From Gammaproteobacteria bacterium (GTDB lineage: Bacteria > Pseudomonadota > Gammaproteobacteria > Steroidobacterales > BM003): DNA of 13,867 nucleotides. Where the stretch lies: assembly GCA_026193125.1 (NCBI GenBank), contig JAPHSC010000321.1:1-13867 (forward strand), written 5' to 3'. Both the position numbers and the translations under genes were made by a program. The notes beneath the pieces were generated by a model. It ran no database searches, was not told the origin of the DNA, and saw only the letters and a list, made by a program, of their open reading frames with translations. Shown here in pieces: positions 7,313 to 13,867 of this stretch. The stretch's first letter is position 1, and each line of letters starts with the position of its first letter.

Positions 7313-8230
7313 ATGGAATATATCTCCTCTACATTGCGTTATTGCTTTAATCCCTTTGAGTTTTGTATCGAAGGCGATGACCTTGCCGACACCGAACGGG
7401 CTGCCGACGCCATCGCAGAGCAACTGGCCGAGGACTACCGCGTGGCTATGGTTCGTTTGCACAGCAACCGGACCCAGTTGAGCCAGCGCCATGAAGAACC
7501 CTTTCATACTGTGCATATACCGCTGGATCATCACCGCCTGCGCCGGCCTCTGCGCCTGCTGGATGCCGATGTAGTCATCGTGTCCGGACCCTCCGGCGGC
7601 AACCTGGCCAAGGTCCTGCTCAGTGCCGATATCGACAATACGATGGCCGGCGCCATCACCGTCCTGCATGACCTGAAGAAGACAGCGAGTCTGAAACGGG
7701 CTGCCCGCAACGTCTCCAACTGGCTGGAACAGCGCGCCAGCAAAGTACCGGTTTATGGGCTGCTGCTGGAAGGGGAACGAGGCCATGACGACACCGCCAA
7801 GCGCGCCGCCGCGCTGCTGAGCGGCGTTTGCGTCGAGACCTTCGTCTATGCGCCTGACGCGCCCAGCCCCGACTACCCCACCATCGGCAGGCGTTTTCCG
7901 GATAAGGGTCTCATGGGCGCCATACTCTCGGCCCAGCTGGAATATCCAGACAGGGCATGGATGGTAATGAACGCCCGTCATACCGAGATACAGGCCGAGT
8001 GCATGCAGTTCATCCTTGAACACCGTAATCCGTTTCGCTATGTGACGGCGTTTAAAAGGGAAGCGAGTGGCGACATGGAGAACGACAAGGCTGGCGACTT
8101 GTGCGGAATTTGGGAACCCAAGAGCCACAGGCGCTTGCTGGAGGGACTGGGTTGCGGCGTAAGCTGCCCGGAGGAACTCCTGGAGGGTTCACCCCATAGT
8201 TTGCTGAAAGTGCCACAGGCACAAAGATGA
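7313..8230 (+). CDS. MobA-like nucleotidyltransferase-fold protein lacking recognisable catalytic motifs
   Basis: Uncharacterised 305-aa protein within the Moco cluster. The C-terminal part (about 147-302) has the skeleton of MobA-type GT-A proteins: GLLLEGE for the first strand, AKRAAALLSGVCVETFVYA, the mid-domain GLMGAILSA (199-207), AWMVMNA for the metal-site strand, IWEPKSHRRLL (266-276) and ELLEGSPHSLLKVPQ. The loop normally reading GGxSxRMGxDK is reduced to EGERGHDDTAKR (153-164), and the strand normally ending in CD reads NARHTE (220-225), so the metal-binding Asp is missing. Residues 1-146 form an extra domain (DADVVIVSGPSGGNLAKVLL at 84-103) that I recall at the N-terminus of MobA-like proteins of Bacteroidota. 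The start is 12 nt after the moaC stop with a weak ribosome site. It may be a non-catalytic Moco accessory factor; the family call rests on pattern memory. See the in-frame TGA at the 3' end. Confidence 0.7.
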   Translation: MEYISSTLRYCFNPFEFCIEGDDLADTERAADAIAEQLAEDYRVAMVRLHSNRTQLSQRHEEPFHTVHIPLDHHRLRRPLRLLDADVVIVSGPSGGNLAKVLLSADIDNTMAGAITVLHDLKKTASLKRAARNVSNWLEQRASKVPVYGLLLEGERGHDDTAKRAAALLSGVCVETFVYAPDAPSPDYPTIGRRFPDKGLMGAILSAQLEYPDRAWMVMNARHTEIQAECMQFILEHRNPFRYVTAFKREASGDMENDKAGDLCGIWEPKSHRRLLEGLGCGVSCPEELLEGSPHSLLKVPQAQR

Positions 8231-8281
8231 GAGCCCAGGGAGCCGCTGACAGGCTGGATCAAAGACTACCTGGGCAAGTAA
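8228..8281 (+). other. In-frame TGA followed by 16 codon-like triplets and TAA
   Basis: After the TGA ending the MobA-like gene, the same frame continues for 16 sense codons (EPREPLTGWIKDYLGK) to TAA at 8279-8281, 16 nt before moaD. Third positions in this stretch are mostly G or C, like the coding sequence around it. It may be a C-terminal tail cut off by a nonsense change, a site of stop read-through, or simply a short spacer. The spacer to moaD would be 67 nt after TGA but only 16 nt after TAA, which suits this compact cluster better. Confidence 0.35.
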
Positions 8282-8297
8282 CCCGGATGGCCCGCGC

Positions 8298-8543
8298 ATG
8301 ATGAAAACACTACACATCCAGTACTTCGCCCTGCTACGGGAACAGGCGGGCATGAGTGAGCAGCAACTGCACTGCGAGGCCCTCACGCCGGCCCAGTTGT
8401 ATGAGCAGCTGCGCGCGGAGCACGCATTCAGCCTGTCACCGGGGCAACTCAGGGCCGTCGTCAACGAAGAATTCGTCAACTGGGAACATATCCTGAACGA
8501 TGGAGACCGGGTGGTATTTATCCCGCCGGTTGCCGGCGGATGA
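8298..8543 (+). CDS. moaD: Molybdopterin synthase sulfur carrier subunit MoaD
   Basis: MoaD is the small ubiquitin-like subunit of molybdopterin synthase. Its C-terminal glycine is adenylated by MoeB and thiocarboxylated, then donates sulfur to cyclic pyranopterin monophosphate. The 81 residues start MKTLHIQYFALLREQAG, a beta-grasp pattern, and finish DRVVFIPPVAGG with the essential terminal Gly-Gly. The start is ATGATG; either Met is possible (8298 or 8301), with GGATGG upstream as a plausible ribosome site. The stop overlaps the moaE start as ATGA, typical for this pair. No MoeB is encoded in the window. Confidence 0.97.
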   Translation: MMKTLHIQYFALLREQAGMSEQQLHCEALTPAQLYEQLRAEHAFSLSPGQLRAVVNEEFVNWEHILNDGDRVVFIPPVAGG

Positions 8544-9022
8544 AGTATTTCGCTCTGACCGACGTGACCCTGGACGCCGAGAAACTCAAGCACGCCTTGC
8601 GCGATCCGGCCGCCGGTGGATTTGTCTCTTTTGAGGGCTGGGTACGTAACGAAAACGAAGGCCGCACCGTGCGCCGGCTGGAGTACGAAGCTTATGCCGC
8701 CATGGCGGAAAAGGAAGGTCTGCGTATCGTGGTCGAAGCGATTGAGCGCTTCGGTCTCACTGCCGCCCTGTGCCTGCACCGGGTGGGCAGTCTCGGAATA
8801 GGAGATATGGCGGTATGGGTGGGCGCCAGCTCACCCCATCGAGGTGAAGCCTTTGAAGCCTGCCGCTTCATCATCGACCAGGTAAAGGTGCGTGTGCCTA
8901 TCTGGAAAAAGGAACACTACGTCGACGGTGATTCCGGCTGGGTGAACTGCGAGCGTTGCGCCGAACATGCCCACCCGCATGCTCACGACCACCTGTCCAC
9001 GGATGGAAACCAGCACCGGTGA
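8540..9022 (+). CDS. moaE: Molybdopterin synthase catalytic subunit MoaE, with His-rich tail
   Basis: MoaE is the large subunit that transfers sulfur from MoaD thiocarboxylate to form the molybdopterin dithiolene. Visible family features: FVSFEGWVRNENEGR (28-42) with active-site R36, LEYEAYAAMA (47-56), HRVGSLGIGD (80-89), SSPHRGEAFEACRF (97-110) with H100-R101, and VKVRVPIWKKE (115-125) with catalytic lysines near K116 and K123/K124. At 160 aa it is slightly longer than E. coli MoaE (150). The excess is a tail from residue 135 with C137, C140 and alternating His at 143, 145, 147, 149 and 151, a potential metal-binding patch. The start overlaps moaD (ATGA) and the stop overlaps the next gene (GTGA). 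Confidence 0.97.
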   Translation: MKYFALTDVTLDAEKLKHALRDPAAGGFVSFEGWVRNENEGRTVRRLEYEAYAAMAEKEGLRIVVEAIERFGLTAALCLHRVGSLGIGDMAVWVGASSPHRGEAFEACRFIIDQVKVRVPIWKKEHYVDGDSGWVNCERCAEHAHPHAHDHLSTDGNQHR

Positions 9023-9783
9023 CAGGACTGGTTCTGGCGTTTGCCCTGACCGCCTTCGCCTACGCCACGGTCGGCTTCGGTGGCGGCTCAACCTATAACG
9101 CCTTGCTCGCCCTGGCCGAGGTGGATTACCGGTTGCTTCCCGTTCTCGCCCTGACCTGTAACCTTATCGTGGTGACCGGTGGCAGCTTCCGCTTCCTGCG
9201 AGCGCAACTTGTACGCTGGCGTCTCATCCTGCCTTTCGCCGTCACCTCCATGCCCATGGCCTGGCTCGGCGGGCAATTCCACGTTTCCCAGACCCTGTTT
9301 TTTGGCCTACTGGGGTTTTCCCTCTTGCTGAGCGGCCTGCGTATGACCCTGCGTGGGCCCCCTGAGCCCCATCTGCCCCACGATCCCGCACCCGGTCGCC
9401 TGTGGCTGCTGGGCTTGCCCATGGGCGCCGTACTCGGACTACTGGCAGGTATCGTGGGTATTGGCGGCGGCGTTTTCCTCGCGCCCCTGCTGCACGGTCT
9501 GCGCTGGGCGCCTGCAAAGGTGATATCCGGAAGCTGCAGCGTGTTTATCCTGCTCAATTCGATCGCCGGGCTGACCGGACAGGTGAGCAAACTGTACGGA
9601 ATGCCCGAGAGTCCCGACCTGCAGCCCTATTACTGGCTGTTCGCCGCGGTATTCCTGGGCGGACAAGTCGGCAGCCACCTGGGGATCAAGGTCCTGGGGG
9701 CCAGGACCCTGAGGCGGCTTACCGGAGTGCTGGTATTTTATGTTTCGCTGCGCTTGTTGTATCGCTGGTCTACCCTGTTATGA
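9019..9783 (+). CDS. TauE/SafE family membrane protein (probable anion/sulfite exporter)
   Basis: Polytopic inner-membrane protein of 254 aa made of two homologous halves, each opened by a Gly-rich signature: YATVGFGGGSTYNALLAL (15-32) and GIVGIGGGVFLAPLL (144-158). About seven to eight hydrophobic segments are visible, with a hydrophilic linker near residues 112-128 (RGPPEPHLPHDPAPGR). The family is linked to export of sulfite, sulfoacetate or other sulfur anions, but substrates are mostly unproven. The GTG at 9019 overlaps the moaE TGA and places the first membrane helix right at the N-terminus. An in-frame ATG at 8956 would only prefix 21 charged residues read from the moaE tail, so it is rejected. 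Position inside a Moco cluster suggests a link to sulfur or oxyanion chemistry, such as sulfite handling with a molybdenum sulfite oxidase. Confidence 0.9.
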   Translation: MTGLVLAFALTAFAYATVGFGGGSTYNALLALAEVDYRLLPVLALTCNLIVVTGGSFRFLRAQLVRWRLILPFAVTSMPMAWLGGQFHVSQTLFFGLLGFSLLLSGLRMTLRGPPEPHLPHDPAPGRLWLLGLPMGAVLGLLAGIVGIGGGVFLAPLLHGLRWAPAKVISGSCSVFILLNSIAGLTGQVSKLYGMPESPDLQPYYWLFAAVFLGGQVGSHLGIKVLGARTLRRLTGVLVFYVSLRLLYRWSTLL

Positions 9784-9867
9784 ATCCATCAGCCAGATCC
9801 CGGAAGAACCCGGAAGTCCATCAATGCATCCGCCGGTAAATTTTATTGCTACGGAACCGAGATTTTC
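9784..9867 (+). other. tauE-moeA spacer with short tandem repeat
   Basis: This 84-bp spacer is the loosest junction in the Moco cluster. It has a direct repeat CCCGGAAG at 9799-9806 and 9809-9816 (10-bp period), flanked by two copies of TCCATCA (9785-9791 and 9818-9824). An AT-rich TAAATTTTATT follows at 9837-9847, which could be part of a weak promoter for moeA, though no -35 is apparent. Confidence 0.3.
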
Positions 9868-11085
9868 ATGAATGAAAAATTATTGAGCGTGACCGAGGCA
9901 GAATCGATCATTGCTTCCAGGCTGCTGCATTTCCCCCCACATGGCGTACCCCTGGACCAGGCCCTGGGGAGCGTGCTGGCCGAGCAAGTCCTGGCCGAAA
10001 GGGATCAACCCCCGTTTGCCCGGGTCACCATGGACGGCATCGCCATCGCTCACTCGGCTTTTGCCGCAGGCAAGCGGCGATTCCCTATCCAGGGCACCCA
10101 GGCCGCAGGGGCAACACCTTCGTCGTTGGGGGCCACTGACGGTTGTATCGAAGTGATGACGGGCGCAGTGCTGCCCGCCGGCTGTGACACGGTGATCGCG
10201 GTTGAACGCATACGGGTCGAGGACGGTGCCGCGATACTGGAGGAAGGTTACCGCCCTGATCCGGGACAGTTTATTCACCGCCAGGGCAGCGACTACCACC
10301 AGGGCAGTGCACTGCTGGAACCCGGGACGCGGATCGGGGTACCGGAAATTGCCATCCTGGCGGCCAATGGCAAGGCTCGAGTGCAGGTGGCGTGCAGCCC
10401 GCATATTACTGTCATCTCCACCGGCGATGAAGTGGTCGGGATTGACCAGCCTGTGTTGCCGCACCAGATTCGACAGTCAAATTCTCATGCCATTCTGGCT
10501 GCCCTGGCAGCCGCCGGCCACCACCACAACAACAGCCTGCACCTGATGGACGCGCCGGACGCATTGCGCAAACACCTGAGCGCAGCGCTGGAGCAAAGCC
10601 AGGTGCTGATACTCAGTGGCGGTGTGTCCAAGGGGAAATTCGATTTCGTGCCCGGCATCCTGGAGGAGCTTGGTGTGGAAAAACACGTGCACCGGGTGGC
10701 CCAGCGACCCGGGAAACCCATGTGGTTTGGCACACGTGGCACCGATCAGATGGTTTTTGCCCTGCCAGGCAACCCCGTCTCCACCCTGATCTGCCTGCAC
10801 CGTTTTGTTCTGCCGGCGCTGGCTGCAAGCCTGGGCAGCGCAGCGCATACGCCGCGCAAGGTCCAGCTGACCGAGTCGGCAAGCTGCCCCGGCACCCTCG
10901 CGGTTTTCCTGCCGGTGACCCTGGCCTCAGGGCCATCCGGTCAGTTGCTGGGCAAGCCCAGGCAAACCAATACGTCGGGTGATTTCTGCAGCTTGGCCGG
11001 CACGCATGGTTTCGTGGAACTACCCGCGGAACAGGCCGTATTCCCGGCCGGCTATACAGCCAGCTTCTACCCCTGGGCGGGCTAG
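9868..11085 (+). CDS. moeA: Molybdopterin molybdotransferase MoeA
   Basis: MoeA inserts molybdenum from molybdate into adenylylated molybdopterin, the last step to Mo-molybdopterin. The 405 residues (E. coli 411) show RVTMDGIAI (52-60, with the family Asp at D56), CIEVMTGAVLPAGCDTVI (93-110), ISTGDEVV (183-190, including E188), LPHQIRQSNSHA (197-208), LSGGVSKGKFDFV (249-261), QRPGKPMWFG (279-288) and ALPGNPVS (298-305), then the beta-barrel domain IV. The variants MDGIAI (usually MDGYA), GGVSKGKFDFV and QRPGKPMWFG recall MoeA forms I associate with Bacteroidota rather than the E. coli type. The ribosome site is weak. Last gene of the cluster, convergent with pstB after a 37-bp gap. Confidence 0.96.
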   Translation: MNEKLLSVTEAESIIASRLLHFPPHGVPLDQALGSVLAEQVLAERDQPPFARVTMDGIAIAHSAFAAGKRRFPIQGTQAAGATPSSLGATDGCIEVMTGAVLPAGCDTVIAVERIRVEDGAAILEEGYRPDPGQFIHRQGSDYHQGSALLEPGTRIGVPEIAILAANGKARVQVACSPHITVISTGDEVVGIDQPVLPHQIRQSNSHAILAALAAAGHHHNNSLHLMDAPDALRKHLSAALEQSQVLILSGGVSKGKFDFVPGILEELGVEKHVHRVAQRPGKPMWFGTRGTDQMVFALPGNPVSTLICLHRFVLPALAASLGSAAHTPRKVQLTESASCPGTLAVFLPVTLASGPSGQLLGKPRQTNTSGDFCSLAGTHGFVELPAEQAVFPAGYTASFYPWAG

Positions 11086-11103
11086 GAGGCTGAAGCAGTT
11101 TGC

Positions 11104-11122
11104 CTGGGCGGGTGCGCAGCGC

Positions 11123-11126
<4 letters not shown>
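11104..11126. terminator. Weak hairpin between convergent moeA and pstB
   Basis: CTGGGCG (11104-11110) can pair with CGCCTAG (11120-11126) as a 7-bp stem with one G-U pair and a 9-nt loop; it includes the pstB stop codon. No T-run follows on either strand, so it is at best a partial terminator. It is the only structure I see in the 37-bp convergent gap. Confidence 0.2.
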
Positions 11127-11986
<860 letters not shown>

Positions 11987-12018
11987 ACACCAGATCTGTT
12001 CGTTGCCCGCAGCCTGCG

Positions 12019-13335
12019 CTACCAGCGCGTCTCCAGACGCTTGCGCAGCACCACTGCCACGAGATTCATCAGCGTCAGAAATCCCAGCAAAACCAGTATC
12101 GCGCCCGAGGTTTTCTCCACAAATGCCCGCTCTGGCGCATCCGCCCACAGAAAAATCTGCACCGGTAGCACGGTGGAAGGATCGGTCACACCCTGGGGCA
12201 CGTCCACAATAAACGCAATCATACCGATCATCAGCAGCGGCGCCGTCTCGCCCAGCGCCTGGGCCATACCGATGATGGTACCGGTAAGCATACCGGGCAA
12301 GGCCAGCGGCACGACATGGTGAGTGATGGTTTGAATCGGCGATGCGCCCACCGCCAGGGCCGCCTGGCGAATAGAGGGAGGCACCGCCTTCAACGCGGCG
12401 CGACTGGCGATGATTATAGTCGGCAGGGTCATCAGGGTCAGCACCAGGCCGCCCACAACCGGTGCCGAACGCGGCATACCAAAGAAATTAATAAACACCG
12501 CAAGACCCAGCAAGCCAAAGACGATAGACGGCACCGCGGCAAGGTTGTTGATATTGACCTCGATGAAATCGGTTATGCGGTTCCTGGGCGCGATCTCTTC
12601 CAGGTACACGGCCGTGGCCACACCGACCGGGAAGGACAATAACAGCGTCACGATCAAGGTATACATGGAACCCATCAGGGCGCCACGCACGCCTGCCAAT
12701 TCCGCGTCGCGCGAATCGCCGTTGGTGAAAAACAGGGTGTTGAAGCGGCTCTCCAGGTGACCGTCACGCTGTAGCTGGTCCACCCAGCCAATCACCTTGT
12801 CGGACACGCGACGCTCAGACTCAGCCACATTGCGGTCGATATAGCCCTTGATCAGCATGTCTACTTCATCGTCCACCGGTACCCAAAAGCTCTGCCGCGT
12901 GCCTACCAAACCGGGCTCTTCCATCACCGCCCGACGCACCATGTAATCGGCGCCATTACTGAGGACATTTGCCAGGTCGCGCTTGTCCGAGCGCGAAGTG
13001 ACTTCGGGAAACATTGCGTACAAGGAGTCTCTTACCAGCGAGCGATAGCTGGCCTTGCCGAGCACCTCCGGGTCGCGCGTGTTATCGGGATCCAGTTTCG
13101 CCTGGTCAAGATTGATGTCCAGGCGCACATAGGCCTGGCGAAATGCCGTATAGCCATTGCTGGCAATGCTGGAAAAAAGAATCACGACAAACAGCAGTCC
13201 AAGGGCTACGGCCAGCATGCCAAACAGCCGGAAACGCCGCTCGGCCCGGTAGCGCCGCTTCAGCCCCTTACGGACCAGCGCCGCAGGTCCGGACACTGCC
13301 TGCTGCTTTTGAAGCTGCTCATTCAGGCTAGTCAT
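12019..13335 (-). CDS. pstA: Phosphate ABC transporter permease PstA, long form
   Basis: Inner-membrane permease subunit of PstSCAB. At 438 aa it is much longer than E. coli PstA (296). After a cytoplasmic basic N-terminus and the first helix (about 37-58) comes a hydrophilic segment of about 155 residues, presumably periplasmic, like the DUF3333-type extension known in long PstA proteins. The normal permease core follows (about 218-430), with helices at GSMYTLIVTLLLSFPVGVA and VVGGLVLTLMTLPTIII and the ATPase-docking EAA-type loop AALAVGASPIQTITHHVVP (325-343). The ATG at 13335 overlaps the pstC stop by 8 bp. An upstream in-frame ATG at 13371 would overlap pstC further and add a Cys-rich stretch unlike the family, so it is rejected. 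Confidence 0.95.
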   Translation of the reverse strand: MTSLNEQLQKQQAVSGPAALVRKGLKRRYRAERRFRLFGMLAVALGLLFVVILFSSIASNGYTAFRQAYVRLDINLDQAKLDPDNTRDPEVLGKASYRSLVRDSLYAMFPEVTSRSDKRDLANVLSNGADYMVRRAVMEEPGLVGTRQSFWVPVDDEVDMLIKGYIDRNVAESERRVSDKVIGWVDQLQRDGHLESRFNTLFFTNGDSRDAELAGVRGALMGSMYTLIVTLLLSFPVGVATAVYLEEIAPRNRITDFIEVNINNLAAVPSIVFGLLGLAVFINFFGMPRSAPVVGGLVLTLMTLPTIIIASRAALKAVPPSIRQAALAVGASPIQTITHHVVPLALPGMLTGTIIGMAQALGETAPLLMIGMIAFIVDVPQGVTDPSTVLPVQIFLWADAPERAFVEKTSGAILVLLGFLTLMNLVAVVLRKRLETRW

Positions 13336-13867
13336 ATTGTTCCCGATATTTCCGCACCACATACAGTGCAATCACATTCAAGCCCAGGGTGCCAACAAAC
13401 AGCACCAGTCCCAGGGCAAAAGCAGCCAGGGTCTTGGAACTGTCAAATTCCTGGTCGCCGGTCAGCAGAGTCACTATCTGGACCGTCACCGTGGTGACCG
13501 ACTGCAGGGGATTGGCAGTCAGGTTTGCAGCAAGACCGGCAGCCATCACCACGATCATGGTCTCGCCGATAGCCCTGGATATTGCCAGCAGCACACTGCC
13601 AACGATGCCCGGAAGAGCCGCCGGCAGCACCACCCTGCGCACTGTTTCAGAACGGGTGGCGCCCAGCGCCAGCGAACCGTCACGCAGGGATTGAGGCACC
13701 GAGTTGATTACGTCGTCCGACAAGGAGGAAATAAACGGAATGATCATCACACCCATAACCAGCCCTGCCGCCAGGGCGCTGTCAGACGCCACCGCGAGAC
13801 CCGCGGATTCACCCACTCCGCGCAACCAGGGAGCGACTACCAGTGCGGCGAAAAATCCGTATACCAC
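13328..13867 (-). CDS. pstC: Phosphate ABC transporter permease PstC (5' end outside window)
   Basis: C-terminal 179 residues of the partner permease of PstA. The visible part has helices at about 2-15 and 33-48 (AGLVMGVMIIPFISSL), the EAA-type loop SLALGATRSETVRRVVLPAALPG (65-87), then SRAIGETMIVVMAAG (97-111), a membrane segment also conserved in PstC, and a final helix around ALGLVLFVGTLGLNVIALYVV. It ends KYREQYD, overlapping pstA by 8 bp. The frame is open at the right edge; the first visible codon is an internal Val, so the start lies beyond 13867. pstS, expected upstream, is not visible. Confidence 0.95.
   Translation of the reverse strand: MVYGFFAALVVAPWLRGVGESAGLAVASDSALAAGLVMGVMIIPFISSLSDDVINSVPQSLRDGSLALGATRSETVRRVVLPAALPGIVGSVLLAISRAIGETMIVVMAAGLAANLTANPLQSVTTVTVQIVTLLTGDQEFDSSKTLAAFALGLVLFVGTLGLNVIALYVVRKYREQYD

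Noticed and set aside
7193..8128. 311-codon antisense frame opposite the MobA-like gene
   Set aside because: I compared it with the plus-strand frame because that gene is unusual. The plus frame has MobA-like motifs and fits the operon spacing; the antisense frame has neither.
8228..8281. Selenocysteine at the in-frame TGA of the MobA-like gene
   Set aside because: No convincing bacterial SECIS hairpin directly downstream (only 4-bp pairings), no Cys equivalent known to me at this C-terminal position, and no Sec function in this family.
8956..9018. Upstream ATG start for the TauE/SafE gene
   Set aside because: It would read 21 polar residues out of the moaE 3' end before the first membrane helix; GTG 9019 with a GTGA overlap fits the operon better.

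Overview
The window looks like chromosomal DNA of a gammaproteobacterium with moderately high GC. The main evidence is a divergent rpsB | map-glnD-dapD block, an order conserved in that class (E. coli has the same one). The protein sequences carry the expected family motifs, but I cannot name a genus. I see no tRNA, rRNA, CRISPR array, insertion sequence or phage gene.

Layout: (1) 1-897, minus strand, is rpsB (ribosomal protein S2), running off the left edge and carrying a long Lys/Ala-rich tail. (2) 898-1126 is the divergent control region, with a strong rpsB promoter and a structured rpsB leader. (3) 1127-5493, plus strand, holds map (methionine aminopeptidase), glnD (PII uridylyltransferase) and dapD (lysine/peptidoglycan precursor synthesis). 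(4) 5494-5786 is a 293-bp gap with a candidate promoter, a possible 55-58 codon small ORF and three short hairpins ahead of moaA. (5) 5787-11085, plus strand, is a compact molybdenum cofactor (Moco) cluster: moaA, moaC, an unusual MobA-like protein, moaD, moaE, a TauE/SafE membrane protein and moeA. (6) 11123-13867, minus strand, is convergent with the Moco cluster and is the 3' part of a phosphate transport operon, pstC(partial)-pstA-pstB.

In the Moco cluster, MoaA and MoaC would make cyclic pyranopterin monophosphate from GTP. MoaD and MoaE would add the dithiolene sulfurs, and MoeA would insert molybdenum. The MoaD-activating enzyme (MoeB), the adenylyltransferase (MogA/MoaB) and a functional nucleotide transferase (MobA/MocA) are not in the window. 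Coupling is tight: TGA-ATG abutment for moaA/moaC, an ATGA overlap for moaD/moaE and a GTGA overlap for moaE/tauE.

The most unusual gene is at 7313-8230. It resembles the C-terminal half of MobA-type nucleotidyltransferases, but the NTP-binding loop and the metal-binding Asp of that family are not recognisable, so it may be a non-catalytic relative with a Moco role. An in-frame TGA followed by 16 coding-like codons lies at its 3' end. From memory, this gene and moeA both look closer to forms found in Bacteroidota than to E. coli proteins.
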